Notes: generated from the sequence alone by a model not told the origin. A stretch of 33,817 nucleotides of DNA from Janibacter anophelis NBRC 107843 (GCF_001570945.1 NZ_BCSQ01000041.1:1-33817); one strand, 5' to 3'. Shown: positions 15,005-24,344, counted from the stretch's first letter. Translations and numbers: made by a program.

Positions 15005-15979
15005 TCAGACGCGGCGGGCGTCCTCGATGAGGTTGATCTCGTAGAGGACCAGGTCGAGGGCATCGGCGGCGCTGATCGGCGAGAAGCGCTGCGGCGTGCT
15101 CTCGGTGACCGTGCTGACGAGCGGGCTGAGCACGGTCCACGGGGTCGGGTGGGCGAACTGGACCACGGAGTAGCGGTCGCCCTCCTGGCCGGGAGCCGCG
15201 ACGACGCGGTGGATGCCCGGCTCGATGACGCCGTTGGTGACGACCTCGAGCATGAGCCCGGTGTTGATGATGGCGCCACCCTCGGGGGCGATGGCGTCGA
15301 TCCACTCGCCCGAGTCCTTCAGGCGCACCTGCAGCCCGGCCGCGGTGGCGCGCGGCAGCGCGGTGATGAGGTTGATGTCGGCGTGCTCGGCGGCCCACAC
15401 GTGCGGAGCCTCGGGCGCTGACTCCATCGCCGGGTAGTGGATCGCCCGGGAGAGGGTGGGGCCGTCGACGAGCATCTTCTCGAAGTAGTCGGGGTGCGCA
15501 CCGACGCCGGTGGCGATGATCCGCAGGACGCGTCGCTGCAGGTCGGCGACCGCCTCGTGGAAGGTCGTCAGGGTCTCGGCGATCCCCGGCACGGCCGACT
15601 CGGGCAGCACGGGGTCGTGGTAGCGGTGCGGGTAGCGGGTGCGCAGGGGGTGGCCGGCCGGGATGGAGGGCCCCCAGTTGAGCATCTCCTTCCAGTCCGC
15701 GACGTCGGCGGTCGCCGCGGTCTCGACGAGCAGACCGGTGTAGCCGGTCTGGCCGTGGGTGCCGGGGGCGACGAAGCTCTCCTTGACCTCGCGCTCGGCG
15801 GTGAAGAACTCCTCGAGCATCCCGTAGGCGGTGTCGATGAGGTCCTCGGACAGGTCGTGCCTGACGTAGACGAAGCCGGTCTCGAGCGAGGTCATCAGCC
15901 CGTCGACGACGGCCCGTGCGCGCTCACCGTCCCCGGACTCGAAGGCCAGCAGGTCCACCTCGAGGATGTCGTCGCTCAT
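15005..15979 (-). CDS. Isopenicillin N synthase-like Fe(II)/2-oxoglutarate dioxygenase
   Basis: A 324-residue protein of the plant-type 2OG-Fe(II) oxygenase family. The N-terminal DIOX_N-like part (LEVDLLAFESGDGERARAVVDGLMTSLETGFVYVRHDL) is followed by the jelly-roll domain. The facial triad is visible in WAAEHADINLITALP (His-x-Asp) and EPGIHRVVAA (His), and the 2-oxoglutarate Arg in DRYSVVQFAHP. The substrate is unknown; oxidative tailoring or amino-acid hydroxylation are both possible. No biosynthetic cluster is nearby. A TAGCCT hexamer at 15993-15988, eight bases before the ATG, could give a near-leaderless mRNA. It lies 30 bases downstream of the AhpE gene. Confidence 0.9.
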   Translation of the reverse strand: MSDDILEVDLLAFESGDGERARAVVDGLMTSLETGFVYVRHDLSEDLIDTAYGMLEEFFTAEREVKESFVAPGTHGQTGYTGLLVETAATADVADWKEMLNWGPSIPAGHPLRTRYPHRYHDPVLPESAVPGIAETLTTFHEAVADLQRRVLRIIATGVGAHPDYFEKMLVDGPTLSRAIHYPAMESAPEAPHVWAAEHADINLITALPRATAAGLQVRLKDSGEWIDAIAPEGGAIINTGLMLEVVTNGVIEPGIHRVVAAPGQEGDRYSVVQFAHPTPWTVLSPLVSTVTESTPQRFSPISAADALDLVLYEINLIEDARRV

Positions 15980-16009
15980 GGGGCAGGAGGCTACCTCCCG
16001 AGGAGACCC

Positions 16010-16486
16010 TCAGGCACGCGTGAGCCCGGCGAGCGCCTCCTCGTGGCCGGTGAGGTCGCGCGCCTGCCCGGACGGGTTGACGAGCGTCCACGCGATGCGC
16101 CCGTCGGGGGCCACGAGGAAGGTGCCGCGCATTGCTTTGCCCGCGGTCTCGTCGAGCACGCCGTAGTCGCTCGCGACCTGCCCGTGCGGCCAGAAGTCGG
16201 ACAGCAGCGGGAAGAAGTAGCCCTCCTGGTCGGCCCACGCGCGCAGGCTGAACATCGGGTCGCACGAGATCGCGAAGGTCGTCAGTGCCTCCGACTCGAA
16301 GCGGCCGAGGTCGTCGCGGATCTCCCCGAGCTCACCGGTGCAGATGCCGGAGAAGGCGAAGGGGTAGAAGACGAGCAGCACGGCCCGATCGCGCAGCGCC
16401 TCGGACAGGGAGACGTCGCGGCCGTTCTGGTCGCGGAGGGTGAAGTCGGGGGCGGTCTGCCCGACCTGCAGTGGCTGCCGGCTCAT
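16010..16486 (-). CDS. ahpE: AhpE-type peroxiredoxin
   Basis: A 158-residue thioredoxin-fold peroxidase that reduces hydrogen peroxide, organic peroxides and peroxynitrite in the cytosol. The N-terminal VGQTAPDFTLRDQNGRDVSL leads to the active site VFYPFAFSGICTGELGEIRDD with peroxidatic Cys49 (Thr/Ser-x-x-Cys environment of the AhpE class). A second Cys75 occurs in FAISCDPMFSLRAWA. The one-Cys AhpE of M. tuberculosis (Rv2238c) lies beside the same DUF3052 neighbour, which supports the assignment. The start is ATG 16486. It is downstream in an operon with DUF3052 and two PH-domain genes, 33 bases after DUF3052. Confidence 0.93.
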   Translation of the reverse strand: MSRQPLQVGQTAPDFTLRDQNGRDVSLSEALRDRAVLLVFYPFAFSGICTGELGEIRDDLGRFESEALTTFAISCDPMFSLRAWADQEGYFFPLLSDFWPHGQVASDYGVLDETAGKAMRGTFLVAPDGRIAWTLVNPSGQARDLTGHEEALAGLTRA

Positions 16487-16519
16487 CCCGGCAGTGTGCC
16501 AGCCACGGCACGAAGGGGG

Positions 16520-16990
16520 TCAGGCGACACCCTTGCGCGCGGCGAGCCGGGTGGCCACCCAGTGCTCCGAGCACATGACGTTGCCGGAGGTGTGCAGCCC
16601 GGCGGTCGTCGCGGCCTCGTCGACCTCGGACGGGTCGACCTCCTCGGGCTGGCCGGGGCGCGGGGTGAGCAGCACGATCGAGGACCCCTCGGCGAGGGTG
16701 CCGAGCGTGTCGACGAGCGCGTCCGTCAGGTCACCGTCGCCGTCACGCCACCACAGGATCACCGCGTCGACGACGCCGGTGTAGTCCTCGTCCTCGATCG
16801 GGTCGCCGACGACCGCTTCGATGGCCTCGCGCAGGGCCTCGTCGACGTCGTCGTCCCAGCCGTACTCCTGGACGATCTGCTCCTTGGCGAAGCCCAACTT
16901 GGCCACGGCGTCACGGGCGAGATCCTCGCCCTGCCCCGTCGACTGCCCCGTCACGACCGTGGTCCCTTCTGCTGCTCGCTGATCATTCAT
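16520..16990 (-). CDS. DUF3052 family protein
   Basis: A 156-residue acidic soluble protein: LARDAVAKLGFAKEQIVQEYGWDDDVDEALREAIEA, VDAVILWWRDGDGDLTDALVDTLGTL, SIVLLTPRPGQPEEVDPSEVDEAATTAGLHTSG. This matches DUF3052, the Rv2239c family, which is nearly always next to ahpE and close to aceE in actinobacteria. The function is unknown. The ATG at 16990 overlaps the stop of the upstream PH-domain gene by four bases (ATGA), which shows operon membership and sets the start. Confidence 0.92.
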   Translation of the reverse strand: MNDQRAAEGTTVVTGQSTGQGEDLARDAVAKLGFAKEQIVQEYGWDDDVDEALREAIEAVVGDPIEDEDYTGVVDAVILWWRDGDGDLTDALVDTLGTLAEGSSIVLLTPRPGQPEEVDPSEVDEAATTAGLHTSGNVMCSEHWVATRLAARKGVA

Positions 16991-18462
16991 CGGTCACAGT
17001 CCACCGTGTCCGGCCCCGGGACGCAAGCAGGAGCGTCCGGCTCGCCGCGTCGTGAGCGGGCCGCCCGCTCCTCCGTGCGGCTCCGCAGGAGCTCGGCACC
17101 GGACCGGTCCAGATGGCTCACGCGGGGCGCCACGGGCCCGACGGTGCTCACCAGGTGGACGCTCGCCAGGTCCACCCGCCGGGAGATCGGGCCCTGCGAG
17201 ACGGTGATGGACTGGATGCGGCCGTACGGGACGACCTGGAGGGTGTGGTCGAGCCACCCCGAGCGGGTGAGCACGGCCCGCTGCCCCGCGAGGTAACCGA
17301 TGCGGCGATGGGCGAAGGGGTGCAACCACCGCGCACGGGACGGCTGGCCGACGAACCCGCTCGGCGTGCCGGTGACCAGCGAGCGCACCTCGTCGGTCGT
17401 CGTGGCGTCGCCCGTGACCACCTCGAGCAGCTGCAGCACCTCGGCCGTCGTGGCGACGGGCACGAGCTCGCTGTCGGAGGCCCCCTCGCTCGCCGACCCG
17501 AGGTCGGCGCCGGCGACATTGACCTTGAGCGACCACCATCCGGGACGGCGCCACAGCCACGGCTGCTCGATCTGCACGGCCTGCACCCGGTGGAGCGGCA
17601 CCGACGAGGTCCGGGTGTCGGTGAGCCCGCGTCGGCTGGTGAGGGTCGAACCGCGCAGGCCGAGGGTCAGTCCCCACCACCGGGTGAGGCGCAGGAGGGC
17701 GCGGCCTCCTGCGACGAGGACGACCGGAGCGAAGCCGCCGACCGCGGGCCCCAGCCCGACGAGCGCGAGGACCACGGCGACGACGAGGGCGACGGCGAGG
17801 AAGATCGCCTCGCCACTCAGCAGAACCGAGGCGACGACGCGCTCCGGGGGCACGGTGAGCAGGCGGCGCTCGGCGGCGACCGCGGTGGTTGCACCGGGCT
17901 GCGGAGGCGCTGCGAGGCCCTCGACGGGCTGGTCCCCTGCGGCCGCCCCGAGGGCCTGGTCCCCTGCGCCGGCCTCGTGGGCGAGGCCGAGCAGCTGCTC
18001 GCGCACGGACTCGGCGTGCGCGGCGCGCAGGTAGGCGATCGACAGGTGCGAGTCACCGCCGCCGGCGGACTCGACACGGACCTCGGACAGGCCGGTGAAC
18101 CGCGCGAGGAGGGGCCGGACGATGTCGACGGCCTGGATCCGGTCGTAGCGCACCTGGCGGTGCTGGCGGAAGAGCACGCCGGTGCGCATCTCGATGCTGT
18201 CGTCACCGAGGCGGTAGCGGGTGAACCACCACGAGACGAGGCCCAGGACGATCGCACCGAGGACGACTGCGGCCACGACCGCGGCCTGCACGAAGATCGG
18301 ACCGGCCACCCCGCGCCCGCCGTCGTCGTCGAGTCCACCGATGGCGCCGGCGATCCGGTCGACCTGCTGGCTCACGATGTAGCCGAGGACACCGAGGACG
18401 ACGATCCCGCCCCGGATGAAGGGCGAGATCGGGTGGACCCGGACGAAGTCCTCGTCGGTCAC
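16987..18462 (-). CDS. Large bacterial PH-domain (YdbT-like) membrane protein
   Basis: A 491-residue membrane protein with a YdbT-type arrangement: paired hydrophobic helices near residues 15-75 (GGIVVLGVLGYIVSQQV; VVAAVVLGAIVLGLVSWWF), then a bPH2 domain (YRLGDDSIEMRTGVLFRQHRQVRYDRIQAVDIVRPLLARF). A second pair of helices (AIFLAVALVVAVVLALVGL) precedes a second bPH2 (GSTLTSRRGLTDTRTSSVPLHRVQAVQIEQPWLWRR), and a third partial repeat (GWLDHTLQVVPYGRIQSITVSQGPISRRV) lies near 420. Such proteins are membrane-associated with unknown function; in Bacillus, YdbS/YdbT are linked to antimicrobial resistance. GTG 18462 overlaps the stop of the upstream small PH gene by four bases. Confidence 0.88.
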   Translation of the reverse strand: MTDEDFVRVHPISPFIRGGIVVLGVLGYIVSQQVDRIAGAIGGLDDDGGRGVAGPIFVQAAVVAAVVLGAIVLGLVSWWFTRYRLGDDSIEMRTGVLFRQHRQVRYDRIQAVDIVRPLLARFTGLSEVRVESAGGGDSHLSIAYLRAAHAESVREQLLGLAHEAGAGDQALGAAAGDQPVEGLAAPPQPGATTAVAAERRLLTVPPERVVASVLLSGEAIFLAVALVVAVVLALVGLGPAVGGFAPVVLVAGGRALLRLTRWWGLTLGLRGSTLTSRRGLTDTRTSSVPLHRVQAVQIEQPWLWRRPGWWSLKVNVAGADLGSASEGASDSELVPVATTAEVLQLLEVVTGDATTTDEVRSLVTGTPSGFVGQPSRARWLHPFAHRRIGYLAGQRAVLTRSGWLDHTLQVVPYGRIQSITVSQGPISRRVDLASVHLVSTVGPVAPRVSHLDRSGAELLRSRTEERAARSRRGEPDAPACVPGPDTVDCDR

Positions 18463-18995
18463 AGGCCGGCTCGCTGGGCCTCGCCACGGGCGGCCAGTCG
18501 CACCCGCAGCTCCTCCGCCACGTCGGCCGGCAGCCCCGGGATGTCACCGCTGCTCGCCGGCGAGGCCGTGTTGACGGCGATGTCGGCCAGGCCGAGGCGA
18601 CGCTTGTACGGCCCGGACGTGAGGTCGACGTACTGGATCCGCCCGTAGGGCACCGTGATGAGTCGACGCCAGATCCGTCCCTTGCGGATCGCGAGCTCCT
18701 CGGGCAGCTCGGCCCAGCTGATCGTCCGCACCTGGACGCCGATGAGCCACATGAGCCAGATCCACAGGAGCAGCAGGACCACCGAGCCGATGGCCAGCCA
18801 CGACCACAGCACGACGGCCATGAAGGCGGACGCGACGGCGAGCGGCAGGAGCACCGCCGTCGCGCTCACCCGGCGGACGGTGGCCAGGGCGGGCGAGACC
18901 GGGTGCCACGGCACCCCGTCGTCACCGCGCAGACGCAGCACCATCGGGCCCGGCGCTGGGGCGGGCGAAGGGGGTGTCGTCGGCTGCTCGTCCAC
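18459..18995 (-). CDS. Small bacterial PH-domain (YdbS-like) membrane protein
   Basis: A 178-residue protein. After a Pro/Ala-rich N-terminus come two hydrophobic helices (ATAVLLPLAVASAFMAVVLWSW and AIGSVVLLLLWIWLMWLIGV), then a bPH2 domain: ELAIRKGRIWRRLITVPYGRIQYVDLTSGPYKRRLGLADIAVNTASPASSG. This matches YdbS. It is the first gene of a four-gene overlapping operon with the YdbT-like protein, DUF3052 and AhpE. The start is GTG 18995; a TGAGAT hexamer six bases before it may be a leaderless -10 but is weak. It diverges from fdhD, 65 bases away. Confidence 0.88.
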   Translation of the reverse strand: MDEQPTTPPSPAPAPGPMVLRLRGDDGVPWHPVSPALATVRRVSATAVLLPLAVASAFMAVVLWSWLAIGSVVLLLLWIWLMWLIGVQVRTISWAELPEELAIRKGRIWRRLITVPYGRIQYVDLTSGPYKRRLGLADIAVNTASPASSGDIPGLPADVAEELRVRLAARGEAQRAGL

Positions 18996-19060
18996 GGGAC
19001 CATCTCACCAGACCGGGTCCGTAGGGTGGGTGGCGTGGTCGGTCTGAGGAGGGTGCCGCG

Positions 19061-19948
19061 ATGGGACGGATGACCCAGCGCCTGAAGGTGCATCGCATCG
19101 GGGACCGCTCGGTCTCGCGGATCGAGTCGGTGGCGGTCGAGGAGCCCCTCGAGATCCGGGTGGCGGCACTGCCCGACCGCGGCGTGCCCGCGGGGGGCAA
19201 CCCCCTTCGTCCTGCGTCGACGACGGTCACGACGACGATGCGCCTGCCCGGCGACGACTTCGACCTCGCCCTCGGCCACCTCGTGGCGGAGGGCCTCATC
19301 GGGGGCGGTGACGACGTCGCGACGATGATGCACTGCACCGACACCGGACCCGACGGCTCGCCGACCTTCAACGTCGTCGAGGTGACCCTCGCCGCCGGGG
19401 TGGCCCTGCGGCGCCCGATCACCGAGCGCACCGAGGTCGCGACGAGCGCCTGCGGGGTCTGCGGCTCGACCTCGGTCGACGACCTGATCGCCGCCCTGCC
19501 CCACTCCCCCGCCGATGACGAGGCGGCCTTCGGGCTCGAGGCGATCCACGCCGGCATGGCCGCGATGCGCTCGCGGCAGCGGGTCTTCGAGGCGACGGGT
19601 GGGGTCCACGCGGCAGCGCTGCTCGCCCCGGACGGCGAGGTGCTCGTCGTGCGCGAGGACATCGGTCGGCACAACGCGGTCGACAAGGTCATCGGCTGGG
19701 CCGCGCGCGAGGGACGGCTGCCGCTGCGTGGGCACGCCCTGCTCGTCTCCTCCCGCGCAGGCTTCGAGATCGCGCAGAAGGCAGCGGTCGCCGGCGCCCC
19801 CGTGCTCGCCTGCGTCTCGGCCGCGACATCACTGGCCGTCGAGGTGGCCGAGCGCAGTGGGGTGACCCTGCTGGGCTTCGTCCGCGACCCGCGCGCCACG
19901 GTCTACGCCCACCCCGGACGCATCTCGGGAACCGACCCCGGTTTGTGA
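19061..19948 (+). CDS. fdhD: Formate dehydrogenase accessory sulfurtransferase
   Basis: FdhD moves sulfur from IscS to the molybdenum cofactor, which formate dehydrogenase needs for activity. The 295-residue protein has the hallmark [10 protein letters not shown] with Cys131 and Cys134, plus EEPLEIRV near the N-terminus, [79 protein letters not shown] and the C-terminal VTLLGFVRD. The start is ATG 19061 behind GAGGAGGG; a TAGGGT at 19022-19027 is a candidate -10. No formate dehydrogenase gene is in the window, so its client enzyme lies elsewhere. Confidence 0.96.
   Translation: MGRMTQRLKVHRIGDRSVSRIESVAVEEPLEIRVAALPDRGVPAGGNPLRPASTTVTTTMRLPGDDFDLALGHLVAEGLIGGGDDVATMMHCTDTGPDGSPTFNVVEVTLAAGVALRRPITERTEVATSACGVCGSTSVDDLIAALPHSPADDEAAFGLEAIHAGMAAMRSRQRVFEATGGVHAAALLAPDGEVLVVREDIGRHNAVDKVIGWAAREGRLPLRGHALLVSSRAGFEIAQKAAVAGAPVLACVSAATSLAVEVAERSGVTLLGFVRDPRATVYAHPGRISGTDPGL
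19195..19212. repeat. 18-base direct repeat, copy 1 (contains CCCCCTTCG)
   Basis: GGGCAACCCCCTTCGTCC at 19195-19212, inside fdhD, identical to 24345-24362. It embeds the window-wide nonamer CGAAGGGGG read on the minus strand and may show its extended consensus. Confidence 0.6.
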
Positions 19949-20025
19949 CGCCCACCACGAGCGGGGATAGTAGGTGTGTCCGTCGTCACCTCTGGCGGAC
20001 CGGTCTTTTTGAAAGGACGACGAAC

Positions 20026-22818
20026 GTGCCCGGCTCAGCGGATCACCTCAGCGACGGCCCCATCCTCAACGGCATCCCCACCCACCTGCCGGACATCGAT
20101 GCGGAGGAGACCGCCGAGTGGTTGGACTCCATCGATGCCCTCATCGACGAGTCGGGCCGCGACCGGGCCCGCTACGTGATGCTGCGCCTGCTCGAGCGCG
20201 CCCGGATGAAGAACGTCGGCGTCCCGTCGCTGACGACCACCGACTACGTCAACACCATCGCCCCGGTCGACGAGCCGTGGTACCCCGGTGACGAGGAGGT
20301 CGAGCGCCGCTACCGCGCCTGGATCCGGTGGAATGCCGCGATCCAGGTCCACCGCGCGCAGCGCCCCGGGGTCGGCGTCGGCGGCCACATCTCCTCCTAC
20401 GCCTCTGCGGCAACCCTCTACGAGGTGGGCTTCAACCACTTCTGGCGCGGCAAGGACCACCCCGGCGGCGGCGACCAGATCTTCTTCCAGGGCCACGCCT
20501 CCCCCGGCATGTACGCGCGGGCCTTCCTCGAGGGGCGGCTCACGGAGGCCCAGATGGACGGCTTCCGACAGGAGGCCGAGCGCCTCGCGGAGGGCGGCGA
20601 CATCGGGATGCCGTCGTACCCGCACCCGCGCCTCATGCCGGACTTCTGGGAGTTCCCCACGGTCTCGATGGGCATCGGCCCGATGAACGCCATCTACCAG
20701 GCGCAGTTCAACAAGTACCTGCACAACCGCGGCATCAAGGACACCTCGCAGCAGCGCGTGTGGGCCTTCCTCGGTGACGGCGAGATGGACGAGCCGGAGA
20801 GCCGGGGCCTACTGCAGACCGCGGCCTTCGAGGAGCTGGACAACCTCACCTTCGTCGTCAACTGCAACCTGCAGCGGCTCGACGGACCGGTGCGCGGCAA
20901 CGGCAAGATCATCCAGGAGCTCGAGGCCTACTTCCGCGGCGCCGGGTGGAATGTCATCAAGGTCGTCTGGGGGCGCGGCTGGGACCCGCTGCTGGCCGCC
21001 GACCGCGACGGCGCCCTGGTCAACCTCATGAACCAGACGCCCGACGGTGACTACCAGACCTTCCGCGCCAACGACGGCGCGTATGTGCGCGACAACTTCT
21101 TCAACCGCGACCCGCGCACCCGCAAGCTCGTCGAGGACTGGTCCGACGCCGACGTGTGGTGGAAGCTCAAGCGCGGTGGCCACGACTACAACAAGGTCTA
21201 CGCGGCCTACCGCGCGGCGACCGAGCACAGCGGCCAGCCGACCGTCATCCTCGCGAAGACGATCAAGGGCTACGGCCTGGGCACCCACTTCGCCGGGCGC
21301 AACGCGACCCACCAGATGAAGAAGCTGACGCTGGACGACCTCAAGGGCCTGCGCGACAGCCTGAAGATCCCGATCTCCGACGAGCAGCTGGAGAAGGACC
21401 CGTACCTGCCGCCGTACTACCACCCCGGCGAGGACGACGAGGCGATCGCCTACCTCAGGGAGCGGCGCAGCAAGCTCGGCGGGGGTCTGCCCGAGCGGCG
21501 CGTGAAGTACACGACCCCGCAGCTGCCCGGCGACGACAAGTACGCCCAGATGGCCAAGGGCTCGGGCAAGCAGGAGATCGCCACGACGATGGCGTGGGTG
21601 CGCCTGCTCAAGGACCTCATGCGGGAGAAGGGGTTCGGCGAGCGGATCGTCCCGATCATCCCGGACGAGGCGCGCACCTTCGGCATGGACTCGTTCTTCC
21701 CGAACAAGAAGATCTACAACCCCCACGGGCAGAACTACACCTCGGTCGACGCCGACCTCATGCTCGCCTACCGCGAGTCGGAGCAGGGCCAGATCGTGCA
21801 CACGGGCATCAACGAGGCCGGCTCGGTCGCGGCCTTCACCGCGGCGGCGACGAGCTATGCCACGCACGGTGAGCCGATGGTCCCCGTCTACATCTTCTAC
21901 TCGATGTTCGGCTTCCAGCGCACCGGTGACGGCATCTGGGCGGCCGCCGACCAGATGTCGCGCGGGTTCATGCTCGGCGCCACCGCCGGTCGCACGACGC
22001 TCACCGGTGAGGGGCTGCAGCACGCCGACGGCCACTCGCCGCTGCTCGCCGCGACCAACCCCGCGGTCGTCTCCTGGGACCCGGCCTACGGCTTCGAGAT
22101 CGCGCACATCATGCGCAAGGGTCTGGAGACGATGTACGGCGGCGACGCCCCCCAGAGCGACCCCAGCCGCAATGTCATCTACTACCTGACGCTGTACAAC
22201 GAGCCGATCGTCCAGCCCGCCCAGCCGGAGGACCTGGACGTCGACGGGCTGCTCCAGGGCATGTACCGCTACGCGGCCGGTGACGACTCGGGCCTGGGCG
22301 ACACCCCGCCCCGCTGCCAGCTGCTCGCCAGTGGCGTCGGCATGCCGTGGGCGCTCGAGGCGCAGCAGCTCCTGCGCGACGACTGGGGCGTCGTCGCCGA
22401 CGTGTGGTCGGTGACGAGCTGGACCGAGCTGCGCCGCGAGGCCATGTCCTGCGACGAGGACCGGTTCCTCTACCCGGAGGCCGAGCGCCGCACGCCGTAC
22501 ATCACCCGAGCCCTCGAGGGCTCGGTCGGGCCCGTCATCGCCGTCTCGGACTACATGAAGCAGGTCCAGGACCAGATCCGCCCGTGGGTGCCGGAGGAGT
22601 TCGCCTCACTCGGCACGGACGGCTTCGGGTTCTCCGACACCCGCGCCGCGGCCCGCCGCTACTTCCACGTCGACGGCCCGTCGATGGCGGTGCGCGCCCT
22701 GCAGATGCTCGCCGAGCGCGGGTGGGTGGCCTCGGACGTCCCGGGCAAGGCGGCCGAGAAGTACCGCCTGCTCGACGTCACCGCCGGCACCTCCGGCAAC
22801 GCGGGCGGCGACGCCTGA
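20026..22818 (+). CDS. aceE: Pyruvate dehydrogenase E1 component, homodimeric
   Basis: Decarboxylates pyruvate and passes the acetyl group to the lipoyl domain of E2, producing acetyl-CoA with the rest of the complex. The 930-residue length is normal for the homodimeric (E. coli/actinobacterial) form. Visible parts are [22 protein letters not shown], the thiamine-diphosphate motif [14 protein letters not shown] ... NCNLQRLDG (from about residue 248), [20 protein letters not shown], and in the second half [19 protein letters not shown] and [42 protein letters not shown]. The start is GTG 20026 with AAAGGA eight bases upstream. The E2 and E3 genes are not here. Confidence 0.97.
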   Translation: MPGSADHLSDGPILNGIPTHLPDIDAEETAEWLDSIDALIDESGRDRARYVMLRLLERARMKNVGVPSLTTTDYVNTIAPVDEPWYPGDEEVERRYRAWIRWNAAIQVHRAQRPGVGVGGHISSYASAATLYEVGFNHFWRGKDHPGGGDQIFFQGHASPGMYARAFLEGRLTEAQMDGFRQEAERLAEGGDIGMPSYPHPRLMPDFWEFPTVSMGIGPMNAIYQAQFNKYLHNRGIKDTSQQRVWAFLGDGEMDEPESRGLLQTAAFEELDNLTFVVNCNLQRLDGPVRGNGKIIQELEAYFRGAGWNVIKVVWGRGWDPLLAADRDGALVNLMNQTPDGDYQTFRANDGAYVRDNFFNRDPRTRKLVEDWSDADVWWKLKRGGHDYNKVYAAYRAATEHSGQPTVILAKTIKGYGLGTHFAGRNATHQMKKLTLDDLKGLRDSLKIPISDEQLEKDPYLPPYYHPGEDDEAIAYLRERRSKLGGGLPERRVKYTTPQLPGDDKYAQMAKGSGKQEIATTMAWVRLLKDLMREKGFGERIVPIIPDEARTFGMDSFFPNKKIYNPHGQNYTSVDADLMLAYRESEQGQIVHTGINEAGSVAAFTAAATSYATHGEPMVPVYIFYSMFGFQRTGDGIWAAADQMSRGFMLGATAGRTTLTGEGLQHADGHSPLLAATNPAVVSWDPAYGFEIAHIMRKGLETMYGGDAPQSDPSRNVIYYLTLYNEPIVQPAQPEDLDVDGLLQGMYRYAAGDDSGLGDTPPRCQLLASGVGMPWALEAQQLLRDDWGVVADVWSVTSWTELRREAMSCDEDRFLYPEAERRTPYITRALEGSVGPVIAVSDYMKQVQDQIRPWVPEEFASLGTDGFGFSDTRAAARRYFHVDGPSMAVRALQMLAERGWVASDVPGKAAEKYRLLDVTAGTSGNAGGDA

Positions 22819-22859
22819 CCGACGCGAAGGGGGTGTCCGCACCGTGGCAGGATCACGGG

Positions 22860-23462
22860 GTGGACACCCCCTTCGTCATGTCCGTGAGCCGGGACGAGCT
22901 GCACCGCTTCAGCAAGGTGCCGTGCGACGCCATCGAGCTCGTGGAGGGGCTCGGCGTGCGGGGTGACGCGCACGCGGGCACCCTCGTGCAGCACCGCTCA
23001 CGGGTGCGGCGCGATCCCAACCAGCCCAACCTGCGCCAGGTGCACCTCATCCAAGGCGCGCTCCTCGACGAGGCGCGCGCGGCCGGTCACGACATCGGCC
23101 CCGGGTCGCTCGGGGAGAACATCCTCACCGCCGGCCTCGACCTGCTCGGTCTGCCCGTGGGGACCCGGCTGCACATCGGTGACGCCACCGTGCGTCTCAC
23201 GGGGCTGCGCAACCCCTGCCGCCAGATCGACGAGCACTCCCGCGGCCTGCTCAAGGTCGTCGTCCGCCGAGCCGATGGCGTCCCCTCGGACTCCGACGTC
23301 GAGCTCGGGCCGACCGGCGGCGTGCAGAGCGTCGACGGCGTGGGCATCGTCCGGCGGGCCGGCGTGATGGCGGTCGTCGAGCGCAGCGGCACGGTCCGCA
23401 CCCGCGACGAGATCACCGTCGAGCTGCCCGAGCAGCCACACACCCCGCTCGCCCCCGTCTGA
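22860..23462 (+). CDS. MOSC domain-containing protein
   Basis: A 200-residue single MOSC domain (molybdenum cofactor sulfurase C-terminal). VMSVSRDELHRFSKVPCDAIELVEGLGVRGDAHAG, VQHRSRVRRDPNQPNLRQVHLIQ, GSLGENILTAGLDLLGLPVGTRLHIG and RLTGLRNPCRQIDEHSRG, with the conserved Cys of the N-P-C motif, fit the actinobacterial MOSC family. MOSC domains are thought to handle sulfur or molybdenum cofactor. The start is GTG 22860, preceded by CAGGAT six bases upstream (possible leaderless -10); the alternative is ATG 22878. Two nonamer repeats flank the start (22825-22833 and 22867-22875, opposite orientation). Confidence 0.9.
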   Translation: MDTPFVMSVSRDELHRFSKVPCDAIELVEGLGVRGDAHAGTLVQHRSRVRRDPNQPNLRQVHLIQGALLDEARAAGHDIGPGSLGENILTAGLDLLGLPVGTRLHIGDATVRLTGLRNPCRQIDEHSRGLLKVVVRRADGVPSDSDVELGPTGGVQSVDGVGIVRRAGVMAVVERSGTVRTRDEITVELPEQPHTPLAPV

Positions 23463-23483
23463 CCTCCCCGCCCGCACCACCGC

Positions 23484-23551
23484 GCATCTCCCCGGGGAAA
23501 TGCAGATCCTTGACGTCGAGAGACTGCATTGCCGTAGGGGAATGCAGTCTC
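23484..23551. terminator. Bidirectional terminator region with two palindromes
   Basis: This lies between the convergent MOSC and DUF2470 genes. The first element, GCATCTCCCC-GGGGAAATGC (23484-23503), is a palindrome with one mismatch. The second is a perfect 11-bp stem: GAGACTGCATT (23520-23530), a 10-base loop, AATGCAGTCTC (23541-23551). Both share GGGGAA(A)TGCAG, and the first resembles the core of the palindrome downstream of argG. There is no U-tract. Confidence 0.6.
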
Positions 23552-23555
23552 GATC

Positions 23556-24263
23556 TCAGCCGAGGGCGTTGACGGCCACGAGGGTGCGCAGCGCCTCGGT
23601 GGCCTCGCACCCGCAGCGCACCGGCTGCGGGAAGCTCACCCGGATGTCCCGGCGGCAGGTACCGACGTGCTCCCGCAGGACGAGGCCGGTCTCGTCGGCG
23701 TGCACGGGCCGCACCACGGCCACCGGCTGCACGAGGTGGGCGACGAGGTCGCGCAGCGAGTCCCGGTGGTCCACGTCGAGGTGGGCGATCCACTCGTCGG
23801 CCCATCCTGCGAGGGCGTCGATCCCCGCGTCGGCGTAGGCCTGCGGGTCGATGGTGATCTGCTCCCCGGGGCGCGTCCCCGCCTCGACGAACCACTCGAG
23901 GCCGATCGTGGTCGGCACCAGGCGGGCGACGGGGTCACCCTCGAGCACCCCGAGATGCCCCCGCAGCTGCTCGTCGGGCTCACGGAGGACGTCTGCGCGA
24001 CCCGAGAGCCAGACGCGACCACGCACCCGACCGGCGTGCGCCACCGCGGAGACGTCCGTGGCGACGAGGTCGACGACCGGACCCCGCTCCCCCGGCGTGA
24101 CCAGGTCGGCGCACTCGGGCGCCGCCTCGGCGAGGGCGAACAGCACGGCGCCGCTGCCGTCGGTGGCATGCCGCGCCACAGGAGCCCGGTGACCGAGCAG
24201 GCCGACCTCGATGCTGCTCGCGGACGCGACGACGGTGCGCGCCAGACCCGGCCAGTTCTTCAC
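23556..24263 (-). CDS. DUF2470 / HugZ-like protein, iron-regulated
   Basis: A 235-residue protein. The N-terminal two-thirds resembles the split-barrel (pyridoxamine oxidase-like) fold of HugZ heme-degrading proteins (GRVWLSGRADVLREPDEQLRGHLGVLEGDPVARLVP). The C-terminus is a DUF2470 domain (IAHLDVDHRDSLRDLVAHLV ... DETGLVLRE ... RDIRVSFPQPVRCGCEATEALRTLVA). HugZ members bind or degrade heme to release iron. A good DtxR/IdeR operator overlaps its promoter, supporting a role in iron metabolism. The start is GTG 24263 with GAGGGAGA upstream. The substrate is not proven, and an iron-sulfur or siderophore-reductase-like role is an alternative. Confidence 0.75.
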   Translation of the reverse strand: MKNWPGLARTVVASASSIEVGLLGHRAPVARHATDGSGAVLFALAEAAPECADLVTPGERGPVVDLVATDVSAVAHAGRVRGRVWLSGRADVLREPDEQLRGHLGVLEGDPVARLVPTTIGLEWFVEAGTRPGEQITIDPQAYADAGIDALAGWADEWIAHLDVDHRDSLRDLVAHLVQPVAVVRPVHADETGLVLREHVGTCRRDIRVSFPQPVRCGCEATEALRTLVAVNALG

Positions 24264-24286
24264 AAGCGTCTCCCTCGGCTCTGAGT

Positions 24287-24305
24287 TCAGGTAAGCCTAC
24301 CCTTA
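24287..24305. promoter_or_regulatory. DtxR/IdeR iron box overlapping a -10 element
   Basis: The 19 bases at 24287-24305 match the DtxR/IdeR consensus TTAGGTTAGGCTAACCTAA at 14 of 19 positions (core AGGTAAGCCTACCCT). On the minus strand they include TAGGCT (24299-24294), a -10 element that would start the DUF2470 mRNA near 24287, giving a leader of about 23 bases with a ribosome site. Iron-loaded repressor bound here would block the promoter. Confidence 0.75.
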
Positions 24306-24344
24306 CTCATCACCCTACGGGGCGCCAGTCGACGTCCGGATCGC

